Positions 35,820 to 46,496 of a stretch of DNA of 64,000 nucleotides are shown piece by piece. The position numbers and the translations under genes were made by a program. A model generated the notes under the pieces. The model was given only the letters and a program-made list of their open reading frames with translations, did no database searches and had not been told where the DNA came from. The DNA lies in NCBI GenBank assembly GCA_965218765.1, contig CBDCLU010000006.1, forward strand, positions 423,295 through 487,294. Direction: 5' to 3'. Position 1 is the first letter of the stretch. Each line of letters opens with the position of its first letter. This DNA comes from JBBPYC01 sp965218765 (GTDB taxonomy: Bacteria; Pseudomonadota; Gammaproteobacteria; Burkholderiales; Burkholderiaceae_C).

Positions 35820-35869
35820 CGGGAAAACGGCGTTCGTGAAGGTTGCAACAACCAAAAGGCGGGCAGCCG

Positions 35870-36109
35870 CTAGGGCGTGTGCTCGGCCTGATTCAAATGC
35901 TCGACGCTGCAGTAATAGGCGGCGTTTGCGCGCACCGCTTCCGTCTCGGGCAGATGCACGCCGCAGGTCTGGCAGCGCACCATCTCAAGCCGCGGCGGCG
36001 CGGCGGTCTTCTTCGGCGCAGCCGGCGCATCGGCGCGGCCGGCATCGCGCCCGGAGCGCCAGAGCCAGAACGCAATCATCAGCACCGCTAGAACCACCAG
36101 ATACTTCAT
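35870..36109 (-). CDS. PP0621-family small membrane-anchored protein
   Basis: The 79-residue product has one N-terminal membrane segment (MKYLVVLAVLMIAFWLW), a Pro/Lys linker and a C-terminal zinc-binding-like segment with Cys pair VRCQTCGVHLP and YYCSVEH, giving three Cys and one His as possible ligands. PP0621-family genes lie next to pilS in pseudomonads and many betaproteobacteria; their function is unknown. The start overlaps the ypjD stop by 4 bases and 50 bases separate it from pilS. Confidence 0.88.
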   Translation of the reverse strand: MKYLVVLAVLMIAFWLWRSGRDAGRADAPAAPKKTAAPPRLEMVRCQTCGVHLPETEAVRANAAYYCSVEHLNQAEHTP

Positions 36110-36933
36110 GGCGAACGCCCCAGAATCACCTCGAATACAAAGCGCGAGCCGACGTAGGACAGCAGCAGCAGGCCGGCACCCGCATACAGCATTCGCACCG
36201 CAGCGCGCCCGCGCCAGCCGAATCGCGAGCGGCCGACCAGCAGCGCGGCGAACGTGGCCCAGGCCAACAGGGAGAACACGGTCTTGTGATCCCAGACCCG
36301 ATGCTGCGTGGTCAGCGCCGACGCGCCTGCCTGGCCGTACAGCTGGTCGCCGAACAGCCAACCGGCCAGCAACGTCGCCGACAGCAGCACGAAGCCGGCC
36401 AGGACGAAGCGAAACGTGAGCCGCTCGAGCGTCAACAGCGGCAAACCTTCCGAGGCGGCCGCAGGCAGTGCGTGGCGCATGCGCTTTTCCGCGCGCGTCA
36501 TCAGCGCGGCATGGGCGACGGCCGCGGCGAACAACCCGTAGCTGGCCACCGCAAGCGCCAGATGCAGCGGCAACCAGGCGGATGCCGATACATGCAGCGG
36601 CGCGCCCGGAAACGGCAGCGGCAGCAGCACCGCCACGGCGCACAGACCGGCCAACACGCCGGGGCCTTGCAGCGCGGGAAAAAAGCGGCTTTCCACCGCA
36701 TACACCGCCAGCACCAGCCAGGCCGTGATCGACAGCGCCGGGGCAAAGCCGAAGCGCGGCGTGCCCAGGAACAACCCCGTGATCAACGCACCGCCGTGCA
36801 GCAGCCAGCCGGCCAGCAGCAGCGCCCGGCCCGCCGTGCCGGCACTCAGATGCCGCCATGCCGGCACGGCATAAGCCAGCGCGCCGAGCGCCGACAGCAG
36901 CACGCCGGCCGGGTGGGCGCTGGCTAGAATCAT
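36106..36933 (-). CDS. ypjD: cytochrome c assembly-like membrane protein YpjD
   Basis: The 275-residue product is almost all membrane: about eight hydrophobic segments, ending with the conserved block VWDHKTVFSLLAW (His of this WDHK segment is a candidate haem ligand) in the CcsA/HemX-like domain. ypjD beside ffh, on the opposite strand, is a widespread arrangement in beta- and gammaproteobacteria. Its exact role is unproven. It is divergent from ffh with 145 bases between the starts, and leads the unit ypjD-PP0621-pilS-pilR-ampD. Confidence 0.9.
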   Translation of the reverse strand: MILASAHPAGVLLSALGALAYAVPAWRHLSAGTAGRALLLAGWLLHGGALITGLFLGTPRFGFAPALSITAWLVLAVYAVESRFFPALQGPGVLAGLCAVAVLLPLPFPGAPLHVSASAWLPLHLALAVASYGLFAAAVAHAALMTRAEKRMRHALPAAASEGLPLLTLERLTFRFVLAGFVLLSATLLAGWLFGDQLYGQAGASALTTQHRVWDHKTVFSLLAWATFAALLVGRSRFGWRGRAAVRMLYAGAGLLLLSYVGSRFVFEVILGRSP

Positions 36934-37078
36934 CAGCCGCAGTTTACCGTTTCAAGCTCTGCTGCACGGCCTTCGGCATCGCTGCCGCGCAGGCTGCCCA
37001 GCCGCATCGATCCCGCTTTCGAGCCGGCTTTTGTGCGGTGCCGGCTCCCCGAATTCCTCCCCCCGGACCTCCCACCCC

Positions 37079-38455
37079 ATGGCTTCCGCGCTCAGCGACA
37101 AACTCTCCCGGCTCGTGAAGGAAATGCGCGGCCAGGCGCGCATCACGGAAGCCAACGTGACCGACATGCTGCGCGAGGTACGCATGGCGCTGCTGGAAGC
37201 CGACGTCGCGCTGCCGGTGGTGCGCGAGTTCATCGCGAAGGTGAAGGAAAAAGCGCTCGGCGCCGACGTGATGGGGTCGCTGTCGCCGGGCCAGGCGCTG
37301 GTCGGCATCGTGAACCGTGAGCTGGTCGCGACGATGGGAGCCGGCATTTCGGACATCAACCTGGCCGCGCAGCCGCCTGCCGTGATCCTGATGGCCGGCC
37401 TGCAGGGCGCGGGCAAGACCACGACCACGGCCAAGCTCGCGCGGCACCTGATCCAGAAACGCAAAAAGAAGGTGCTCACGGTTTCCGGTGATGTCTATCG
37501 GCCGGCCGCGATCGAGCAGTTGAAGATGGTGACGGCGCAGGCCGGCGCCGAATGGTTCGCGAGCACGCCCGAGCAAAGGCCCCTCGACATCGCGCGCGCC
37601 GCGCTGGACCACGCAAAACGCCACTACTTCGACGTGCTGCTGGTCGATACCGCCGGCCGGCTTGCGATCGACGATGTGCTGATGCGCGAGATCAAGGACC
37701 TGCACGCCGCGCTGAAGCCCGCCGAGACGCTGTTCGTCGTCGATGCGATGCAGGGCCAGGATGCGGTCAACACCGCCAAGGCGTTCAGCGATGCGTTGCC
37801 GCTGACCGGTATCGTGCTGACCAAGACCGACGGCGACTCACGCGGCGGTGCGGCTTTGAGCGTGCGCCACATCACCGGCGCGCCGATCAAGTTCGCGGGC
37901 ACCAGCGAGAAGATCGATGGCCTCGAGGTGTTCGATGCGGAGCGCCACGCAGGCCGCATCCTCGGCATGGGCGACATCGTCGCGCTGGTCGAGCAGGTCA
38001 CGGCCGGTGTCGACCTGCAGGCCGCTCAGAAGCTCGCGGCCAAGGTCAAGAGCGGTGAAGGCTTCGACCTGAACGATTTTCTGAGTCAGCTGCAACAGAT
38101 GAAGCAGATGGGTGGGCTGTCGAGCTTCATGGACAAGCTGCCCAGCCAGTTGTCCGCCAAGGCCGGTCAGCTCGACATGGACAAGGCCGAGCGCGATATC
38201 CGCAGGAAGGAAGGCATCGTGCAGAGCATGACGCCGCTCGAGCGCCGCAAGCCCGACATCCTGAAAGCCACGCGCAAACGCCGCATCGCGGCCGGCGCCG
38301 GTGTGCATGTGCAGGAAGTCAATCGCCTGCTCAACGAGTTCGGCCAGATGCAGCAGATGATGAAGAAGATGAAGGGCGGCGGCCTGATGAAGATGATGAA
38401 GCGCATGGGCGGTGCTGCGGGCGGCAAGGGCGGGATGCCGAAGCTGCCGTTTTGA
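37079..38455 (+). CDS. ffh: signal recognition particle GTPase Ffh
   Basis: Binds 4.5S RNA and hydrophobic signal sequences and delivers ribosomes to FtsY. N domain (about 1-95, with EVRMALLEADVALPVVREF), G domain with the P-loop GLQGAGKTTTTAKLA, DTAGRL and TKTDGDSRGGAA, and a Met-rich M domain (about 300-458) with KRRIAAGAGVHVQEVN binding RNA. ATG 37079 (MASALSDKLSRLVKEMRG) matches the family start; the frame is open a little upstream. No ffs (4.5S RNA) gene was seen near it. Confidence 0.97.
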   Translation: MASALSDKLSRLVKEMRGQARITEANVTDMLREVRMALLEADVALPVVREFIAKVKEKALGADVMGSLSPGQALVGIVNRELVATMGAGISDINLAAQPPAVILMAGLQGAGKTTTTAKLARHLIQKRKKKVLTVSGDVYRPAAIEQLKMVTAQAGAEWFASTPEQRPLDIARAALDHAKRHYFDVLLVDTAGRLAIDDVLMREIKDLHAALKPAETLFVVDAMQGQDAVNTAKAFSDALPLTGIVLTKTDGDSRGGAALSVRHITGAPIKFAGTSEKIDGLEVFDAERHAGRILGMGDIVALVEQVTAGVDLQAAQKLAAKVKSGEGFDLNDFLSQLQQMKQMGGLSSFMDKLPSQLSAKAGQLDMDKAERDIRRKEGIVQSMTPLERRKPDILKATRKRRIAAGAGVHVQEVNRLLNEFGQMQQMMKKMKGGGLMKMMKRMGGAAGGKGGMPKLPF

Positions 38456-38462
38456 GTGGTCG

Positions 38463-38512
38463 CTGCCGGCAACCACCGGCAGGCGCGTGCAGCCCTGGCC
38501 TTGGTTTTTTGC
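38463..38512 (+). terminator. possible terminator of ffh
   Basis: Eight bases after the ffh stop lies a perfect 7-bp stem, CTGCCGG (38463-38469) with CCGGCAG (38476-38482) and a 6-base loop. A run of six T occurs at 38505-38510, about 22 bases later, too far for a textbook intrinsic terminator but preceded by a second GC-rich, partly self-complementary stretch (CCCTGGCCTTGG). The opgH gene converges from the other side. Confidence 0.4.
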
Positions 38513-38666
38513 ATCAAATCGGCCTGAGGCGCAGTAGGAGCAAGCGCTCTACGCTATTGTTCATATAGCAGACCGGTCTTGCCACGGACTTGCGCCCGCA
38601 GCGGATCAGACAAAAAAATAGCCGGGCCGTTGCCGACCCAGCTTGTTATCGCGGCTGCAGAGGGGT

Positions 38667-40751
38667 TCAGGCCGCTGCCAGCATCGCCGCGTCGCCCACC
38701 GGCCCTGCCGCATGCAGCCACGCGCGCCGCAGCACGACGGGCTCCGCGCGCTCTTCCGGAATCAACAGCCAGCCGCGCCGGCGCGATGCGGCGCCCAGCT
38801 CGATGTGGCTCATGATGACCGCCGCCGGCACCGCCAGCAACAGCGGCAGCCCGACCGGGATCAGCCAGATCAGCGCGCGCGCATCGATGCTGGCGATCAC
38901 CAGAGCGAGCAGGCCGATCACGACCGTCATCGGCGCCAGGCTGGTGGCGGCAGTGCGCCAGGACAGGGCGAGCGCTTCGCGCGGAGGCGATTTCCATTCG
39001 AGCTTCCAGCCGGTCAGCGCCACCAGCACGAACAGCGAATGCGCAAGCATCCGGACCGGCGACTGCAGCAGCGCAAGCAGCGTCTCCAGCAGCGCGCTCT
39101 TGCACAGCCCATAGACGCCACCGTACTGCGCCTGCTCACCTTTCAAGAGCACGGCAGCCATGCCCAGCAAGCGCGGCAGCAGCAAAAGTACCAAAGTCAA
39201 TGCCCACAAGCCGAGCAGTTCGGTCGGCAACGGCGCCAGCTCAATGCCCAGCGCGAAGTTGTCGAACAGGTAGACGCTCGACGCCGGTGCGGTGCCGCTC
39301 ATCCACAGCGTGGTGCCGACGCATAAAAATAGCAGCCACAGCGGTGCCGACAGGTACGACATCGCGCCGGTTGCGAACATGGTGCGGTGCAGCGGATGCA
39401 GGCCCGGTTCGGCGATGAGCCGCGCGTTCTGCAGGTTGCCCTGGCACCAGCGGCGATCGCGCTGCAGCTCGGAGATCAGATCGGGCGGCTGCTGCTCGTA
39501 GCTGCCCACCAGATCGGCCACCAGCCAGACCTGCCAGCCCGCGCGGCGCATCAGCGCGGCTTCGACGAAGTCGTGCGACAGGATCCCGCCGCTCAGGCCA
39601 CCCTTGCCCGCGATCTTCGCAAGCGCGCAGTGCGCCATGAACGGCTCGACCCGGATGATCGCGTTGTGGCCCCAGTAGTGCGATTCGCCGAGCTGCCAGA
39701 ACTGCATGCCCAACGTGAACAGCCGCCCGGTCATGCGTGACGCGAACTGCTGGGCCCGTGCATGCAACGTCACGTGGCCGATCGACTGCGTCGCGGTCTG
39801 CACGATGCCGGCCTTCGGATTCGCTTCCATCAGCTTGACCATGTCGACCAGGCAGTCGCCGCTCATCACGCTGTCGGCGTCCAGCACCACCATGTAGCGG
39901 TAGTCCCGGCCCCAGCGGCGGCAGAAATCCGCCACGTTGCCGGCCTTGCGGTGCACGCGGCGCGTGCGCAGCCGGTAATAGACCTCGACCTGAGCCGAGC
40001 CGCCGGTCTGCGCCGCGAGGGCTTCGCGCAGCGTTTCCCACGCCGCGCGCTCGGCTTCGATCAGCGCGGGCTGGTTGCTGTCGGACAGCACGAACACGTC
40101 GAACTGCGTCGCATGACCGGTTGCGGCCAGCGACTCGCAGGTCGCGCGCAGGCCCGCGAACACGGTGCCGACGTCTTCGTTGCAGATCGGCATGATGACG
40201 GCGGTGCGCGCATCCCGGTTCATCGGATCGCCTTGCACCGAGGCGGCTTTCAGCGCGTGTTTGTCGCCGAACAGCGAGACCCAGAAGCCCATCAGCGCAG
40301 TCGTGAAGCCCGTCACCAGCCAGGCCGACAGCAACGCGAACAACGCGAGCTGCCCCCACTGCAGCAACACATGCGACTGCTGCGGCTGCACGCTGGAAAA
40401 CAGCACGCTGGCCAGTGCCGTGACGCCGAGCGTGATGCCGAGAAACGTGAGACGACGCAAGCGCGCGGCCCGTTGCCAGGGCTGCGCGATGCCGTCGCTG
40501 CCGTCCGTACCCGCGTTGCGCCAGGCCGCCGGCGCCACTTCGCGCGCAAAGCCGAACATGGCCAGGAACAACGCCAGCAGGCTGTTCCAGAAACCGCGCC
40601 AGGGCAGCGGCGTCATCGAGCCGCGATGCACGGGCGGCGCGGTCAGCGCGTTCGGGTGCCGCTCAATGCCGGCGGTTGCGCCCGTTGCCGCAACCGTGCG
40701 GTCGATCGCCGCCTGCACCGGCCTTACTCGGGAATGACGATGTTGGACCAT
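38667..40751 (-). CDS. opgH: glucans biosynthesis glucosyltransferase H
   Basis: Inner-membrane family 2 glucosyltransferase making the beta-1,2 backbone of osmoregulated periplasmic glucans from UDP-glucose. Catalytic segments are visible: VIMPICNEDV, VVLDADSVMSG (DxD), ILSHDFVEAAL (TED-like base) and RDRRWCQGNLQ. About seven membrane segments flank the soluble domain. The 694-residue form is shorter than E. coli OpgH (about 850), as is usual outside enterobacteria. ATG 40751 overlaps the opgG stop by 28 bases; a second ATG at 40616, just before the first membrane segment, could be the true start. Confidence 0.94.
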   Translation of the reverse strand: MVQHRHSRVRPVQAAIDRTVAATGATAGIERHPNALTAPPVHRGSMTPLPWRGFWNSLLALFLAMFGFAREVAPAAWRNAGTDGSDGIAQPWQRAARLRRLTFLGITLGVTALASVLFSSVQPQQSHVLLQWGQLALFALLSAWLVTGFTTALMGFWVSLFGDKHALKAASVQGDPMNRDARTAVIMPICNEDVGTVFAGLRATCESLAATGHATQFDVFVLSDSNQPALIEAERAAWETLREALAAQTGGSAQVEVYYRLRTRRVHRKAGNVADFCRRWGRDYRYMVVLDADSVMSGDCLVDMVKLMEANPKAGIVQTATQSIGHVTLHARAQQFASRMTGRLFTLGMQFWQLGESHYWGHNAIIRVEPFMAHCALAKIAGKGGLSGGILSHDFVEAALMRRAGWQVWLVADLVGSYEQQPPDLISELQRDRRWCQGNLQNARLIAEPGLHPLHRTMFATGAMSYLSAPLWLLFLCVGTTLWMSGTAPASSVYLFDNFALGIELAPLPTELLGLWALTLVLLLLPRLLGMAAVLLKGEQAQYGGVYGLCKSALLETLLALLQSPVRMLAHSLFVLVALTGWKLEWKSPPREALALSWRTAATSLAPMTVVIGLLALVIASIDARALIWLIPVGLPLLLAVPAAVIMSHIELGAASRRRGWLLIPEERAEPVVLRRAWLHAAGPVGDAAMLAAA

Positions 40752-42298
40752 GTTTCGCTCAAAGTGTCGTTGCCGTGTTGAAGAAATGCGCGCAGTTCGA
40801 CCGGCTTGGTCGCGTCCACGCGCGCAATGCGCAGGGTCATGCGCCAGGCCCCGGTGACGGGGTTGCGATAGACCAGGTTTTCGAGGATGCGGCCGTTCGC
40901 ATCGGCGCTGGCGACCACTTGCACGCGCGCATCGGCGGCCAGGCCGTCGAGCGCCGGGCCTTTGAAATCGACCACGTACTGCACCTGGTTGCGCAGTTCG
41001 GCATCGCTCAACCGGCTCCAGCCGATGCCGCGGCGCGACTGCGTCGCATGGCCGTTCGGCGGTTGCTGCTGCGCGTCACCCTGCCAGTGCAGCCGGTACG
41101 ACAGCGCCAGCGGCTCGCCCGCGGCGGGCAGCGCAGCCGGCACCCAGTACGCGACGATGTTGTCGTGCGTCTCATCGGGGATGCCGAACTGCAGCAGCTC
41201 GATGCGGCCGGGGCCCCAGTCGCCGATCGGCTCGACCCAGGCGCTCGGGCGCTGCTCGTAGCGCGCTTCGGTGTCCTGGTAATCGTTGAAATCGCGGTCG
41301 CGCTGCATCAGGCCGAAGCCTTTCGGACTTTCCAGCGCAAACGAGTTGAGGACCGCGCGGTTCGGCCTGGCCAACGGCCGCCAGAGCCATTCGCCGTTTC
41401 CGTTGGCGATCATCAGGCCGTCCGAATCGTGCACTTCGGGGCGGAAATCGCCGGGCCGCGGCTGGTTCTCGCCGGAGAAGAACATGCTGGTCAGCGGCGC
41501 GATGCCAAGCGTCCCGATCGGCTTGCCGGCTGCCGTGCGCACGAATACGCGGCTCGTGACGTTCAGCAGTGTGTCGCTGCCGGGCCGCAGCTCGAACCGG
41601 TACGCGCCGGTCGCGCGCGGGCTGTCCAGCAGCGCGTGGAACACGAGCGTGGTCGCAACCGCAGCCGGCCGCTCGATCCAGAACTCGACGAAGCGCGGGA
41701 ACTCTTCCGGGCCGTCCGTGCCCGGCGTGTCGATCGCAAGACCGCGCGCCGACAGCCCGTAGTGCTGGCCCGCGCCGACCGCACGGAAATAGCTTGCGCC
41801 CAGCGCCACGAACACCTCGTCCTTGTAGGCTGGATTGTTGAGCGCGTAGTGCACCCGAAACCCCGCCAGGCCCGGGGTGCCGAGCGCGGCTTGATCGAAC
41901 GTGTTCGCGCCGAAGTCGAAGTCGCTGCTGCGGTAGGGAATCGGCCGCACGCCTTCGGCCGTCACCTCGTTGATGCGCACCGGCAGCAGTTCCCGCGTCG
42001 GGTGGAAGAACATCAACTCGAACGGCAGCTCGTCCTGCCGCCACAGCGCGTGGTCCGGCTTGAAGCGGATGTCGCGCTGCTGGTCGTAGCTGAGGCCACG
42101 CAGGGTGGCCGACAGCGAATTGACAGGCGCCTGGTAAGGCGTGGCTGCGAGCGCGCGGGCCTGCGCCGTGACCTGCTCAAGACCGAACGCAACCGCCGGC
42201 GCGGCCTGCGCACCGGGCGCGATCAGCAGCAGTCCGAGCGCAGTGGCGGCGAGGCTCGCACGCCAGATACCAAAAAATGAGGGAAAGCAAAAACGCAT
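40724..42298 (-). CDS. opgG: glucans biosynthesis protein G, periplasmic
   Basis: Periplasmic protein needed for branching or release of osmoregulated periplasmic glucans. A signal peptide of about 32 residues (IWRASLAATALGLLLIAPGAQA, cut after AQA) is followed by the OpgG beta-sandwich domain, with LSYDQQRDIRFKPD and FFHPTRELLPV near the N-terminus and SMFFSGEN, VHDSDGLMIANGNGEW and DTEARYEQRPSAWVEP further on. The 524-residue length is normal. It precedes opgH, the standard operon order. Confidence 0.95.
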   Translation of the reverse strand: MRFCFPSFFGIWRASLAATALGLLLIAPGAQAAPAVAFGLEQVTAQARALAATPYQAPVNSLSATLRGLSYDQQRDIRFKPDHALWRQDELPFELMFFHPTRELLPVRINEVTAEGVRPIPYRSSDFDFGANTFDQAALGTPGLAGFRVHYALNNPAYKDEVFVALGASYFRAVGAGQHYGLSARGLAIDTPGTDGPEEFPRFVEFWIERPAAVATTLVFHALLDSPRATGAYRFELRPGSDTLLNVTSRVFVRTAAGKPIGTLGIAPLTSMFFSGENQPRPGDFRPEVHDSDGLMIANGNGEWLWRPLARPNRAVLNSFALESPKGFGLMQRDRDFNDYQDTEARYEQRPSAWVEPIGDWGPGRIELLQFGIPDETHDNIVAYWVPAALPAAGEPLALSYRLHWQGDAQQQPPNGHATQSRRGIGWSRLSDAELRNQVQYVVDFKGPALDGLAADARVQVVASADANGRILENLVYRNPVTGAWRMTLRIARVDATKPVELRAFLQHGNDTLSETWSNIVIPE

Positions 42299-42482
42299 GC
42301 CAGCATCAGTGCAAACCCTATGCCAGCGATCAAAAACACTGCTGAATCAACGATCTGTGTTGCGCAGCCCGCCGATCGGCAGCGATTATTCCTCGCCAGC
42401 GTGATATTTTCCCGCTCTATCTGTCGCCGCAGCACGACAGAAGGCCGCGAGATACCCGCCAGCGTTCAATCAGATCAACGAC

Positions 42483-43964
<1,482 letters not shown>

Positions 43965-44066
43965 TGAAATCGGCTCTGCGGGGACCGAAGGTGGAGCGGC
44001 GCAGGCTGCACATCGGACGATATCGTGGCGCCCGTTCGCGCCTGGCGCCAACAGCTTCACAAACCA

Positions 44067-44861
44067 TCATCGCGGCCCGGCCGGCACGGCCGCCGCGCCG
44101 CTGGCAGCCGGAGCCGCCGGTGGCGGCTGCAGCACCGGCGGATCGGGCGGTGCCGGACCCAGGCTGCGTTCGATCGCACGCACCGCTTCCAGCCGCTGCG
44201 TCGCTTTGGCAAGCCGCTGGCGCTGCTCGCGCAACTGCTGTTCGGTGCGTTCGAGTTGTTCCTCTAGCCGCCGCTGCTCGGCAAAACGCGCCGCCAGCAG
44301 CCGCGCGAGCGGCTTGATCGGCTGGGCGTCCGGGTGCGCGCTGTTCGCAACCGTCTGTGCCAGTTGCTGCGCGCGGCCCAGATCGGCGCCCGGGCGAATC
44401 TGGCCGAGCACCAGCGCGAGCTGCAGCTGCTGCACGGGCGAATCCGCACCGTTGCCGGCGGCGTCTTTGCGGCCGTTGCCGCGCATCGGTGCATTGGCCC
44501 GACTGAGTTCGCGCGCGCGCTCGGCCGGCGACGCGCTGCGCATGCGGTCGGCGAACTCGAGCAGCGACCGGGTCGGATCGATCGCGGCTGCGTGTGCATC
44601 CGGCCGCGCTGCATCGAGCCCGCAATGCGTGAGGGCCGGCAACGGCTCGGAACAAAACACGGTGCCGGCCGGCTGCGCAGCGGCAGTGTCCGGCAGCGGC
44701 TGCGATCGCGCATCCGATCGCAGCCGCAACGAAATCGGCGTTGCCGGCGCCCGCGGCTCGTCAGGCAACGCATTCTGTCCGGTTGCGCAGCCACTCCAGG
44801 CACCGGTCGCGCACAGCATCACCACGCCGTTGACGAGTCGCATGGGCAGTCGCTGGGTCAT
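44067..44861 (-). CDS. probable lipoprotein between the glrK and glrR homologues (QseG-like position)
   Basis: The 264-residue product has a hydrophobic N-terminus (VNGVVMLCATGAWSGC) with a possible lipobox ending in Cys 19, a low-complexity Ala/Pro-rich middle, and a C-terminal coiled coil (about residues 195-245, EQRRLEEQLERTEQQLREQR). In enterobacteria the gene in this position, qseG, encodes an outer-membrane lipoprotein that modulates the kinase; sequence similarity is too weak to claim identity. I chose ATG 44861; an in-frame start at 44888 is possible. The coiled coil suggests protein-protein contact. Confidence 0.72.
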   Translation of the reverse strand: MTQRLPMRLVNGVVMLCATGAWSGCATGQNALPDEPRAPATPISLRLRSDARSQPLPDTAAAQPAGTVFCSEPLPALTHCGLDAARPDAHAAAIDPTRSLLEFADRMRSASPAERARELSRANAPMRGNGRKDAAGNGADSPVQQLQLALVLGQIRPGADLGRAQQLAQTVANSAHPDAQPIKPLARLLAARFAEQRRLEEQLERTEQQLREQRQRLAKATQRLEAVRAIERSLGPAPPDPPVLQPPPAAPAASGAAAVPAGPR

Positions 44862-44924
44862 GCGGATTGCCTGGAGGAGTTCCGGCAACAGCCGGGCGAA
44901 AGCAGCATGGCCAGCGGGTGGGCT

Positions 44925-46448
44925 TCAGATTTCAGCATGCGGCAATTCGATCCGGAATCGGCTGCCGGCACCAGCTTCGGCGCCAGACCCGCCATTCGGC
45001 AGCAGTTCAATAGTCCCACCGTGCGCCACGACGTACTCCCAGACGATCGACAAACCGATGCCGCTGCCGCGCGGGCCTTCCGCGCTCTGGCGCTGGCCCC
45101 GGTAGAACGGCTCGAAAATTCGCGCGCGGTCCGACTCAGCGACGCCTGGGCCCTGGTCCTGCACGTCGATGCGGCTCCAGGCCGCCTGGCGGCTCAGCTC
45201 GAACCGGATCAGGCCGCCTGCCGGCGAGAACCGGATCGCGTTGGACAGCAGGTTGGCAATCACCGTGCCGAGCTTGGCAGCGTCGACCGGCTCGACCAGC
45301 GCCGGGCCGTCGATGCGCACCTCGACCGCACGCGCCTGCCACTGCAGCCGCTGCGCTTCCACCTGCTGCTCGATCAACAGGCGCAGGTCGGTCGGCTCGC
45401 GTTTCAATTGATTCGCTTCGAACGCGGCCGCGTTGAAGCGCAGCAGCGCCTCGATCTGGCTTTGCAGCGACTGTGTGTTGTGGCTCAGGATGCGGGCGAT
45501 CTCGCGCTGATCGGCGCTCAAGCTGCCCGCGGTGCCGTCCTCCAGCAGCGCGACGCCTTCGGTGAGGGCTGCCAGCGGCGTCTTGATTTCGTGCGAGACG
45601 TGCCGCAGAAAGCGCGTCTTGTCGGCATCGAGCTGCACCAGCCGCAGCCGCAGCCATTCGAGCTGGCGGCCAATGCGGCGCACGTCGGCCGGGCCGTTGA
45701 TCGTGATCGGGTGATCCAGCCGGTTTTCTCCCATGCCAAAAATAGCGCGCTCGATCCGTTTGAACGGGCGCGACAGCCACAGGCCGAGCGCTACCGCAAG
45801 CAGCAGTGCCAGCGCCACCGCGGCGGCCACCAGACGGGTCAGCCGGGCCCGGCTGGTCTGCAGCTGCTGCTGCAGCAGCTGGCGGCGTTCCTCGATCGTG
45901 TGGCGGGCCTCCTGCGCGATCGCGGTGTTGGTGCCGGCCAGCTCCCGGAACGCAGCGGCCACCTGCGTGTCGCGCTCGGCCGGCGACCGGGCCCCTTGCG
46001 CGATCGTCGCGACGATCGTCTCCAGCTGCGCCTGCCACTGGCTGATCAGCCGCGCGGGCACGTCCGCCCAGTTCAGCGAGGCCAGTGTCTCGCGGCTGTC
46101 GCGCTGGGCCTGCGCGAACCGTTCGCGCAACACCGCGTCGTCCAGCGCGATCGACTGGCGCGCAGCACGCTCCATCACCACGCTGCGTTCATCGAGCAGC
46201 TGCACCGCCGCGCTCAGGCTCAGCGCCTGCACCGCGAACGAGTCGCCGCGCGCCATCAGTTCGTCGAACGACGCGACCGCACGCAGCGCGACCGCGCCCG
46301 GCAAGGCAGCGATCAGCAGGAACGCGACCAGCAGCAGCCGCGCGAAGCTGCCGAAATCCTGCGCGCGCGTGGTCGCCGTGCGCGCCTGCGCCGTGCCACC
46401 TTGAGGCAATGCGGACAGCGTGTTGGGCAAGGGCTGCGCCGCCTGCAT
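44925..46448 (-). CDS. glrK: sensor histidine kinase, GlrK/QseE type
   Basis: The 507-residue kinase has two membrane segments (about 36-55 and 205-225) enclosing a periplasmic sensor of about 150 residues rich in helices, a HAMP domain (SRPFKRIERAIFGMGENRLD), the His-box FLRHVSHEIKTPLAALTEG, N-box NLLSNAIRFSP and G-boxes DQGPGV and GSGIGLSIVWEYV. It leads the kinase-lipoprotein-regulator unit and starts 48 bases after the end of miaB on the same strand, so read-through from miaB is possible. Confidence 0.88.
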   Translation of the reverse strand: MQAAQPLPNTLSALPQGGTAQARTATTRAQDFGSFARLLLVAFLLIAALPGAVALRAVASFDELMARGDSFAVQALSLSAAVQLLDERSVVMERAARQSIALDDAVLRERFAQAQRDSRETLASLNWADVPARLISQWQAQLETIVATIAQGARSPAERDTQVAAAFRELAGTNTAIAQEARHTIEERRQLLQQQLQTSRARLTRLVAAAVALALLLAVALGLWLSRPFKRIERAIFGMGENRLDHPITINGPADVRRIGRQLEWLRLRLVQLDADKTRFLRHVSHEIKTPLAALTEGVALLEDGTAGSLSADQREIARILSHNTQSLQSQIEALLRFNAAAFEANQLKREPTDLRLLIEQQVEAQRLQWQARAVEVRIDGPALVEPVDAAKLGTVIANLLSNAIRFSPAGGLIRFELSRQAAWSRIDVQDQGPGVAESDRARIFEPFYRGQRQSAEGPRGSGIGLSIVWEYVVAHGGTIELLPNGGSGAEAGAGSRFRIELPHAEI

Positions 46449-46496
46449 GGTCGATCGTCGGGTTGAACCGCGGAGGCGGGGGCGCGGATGGTGCGG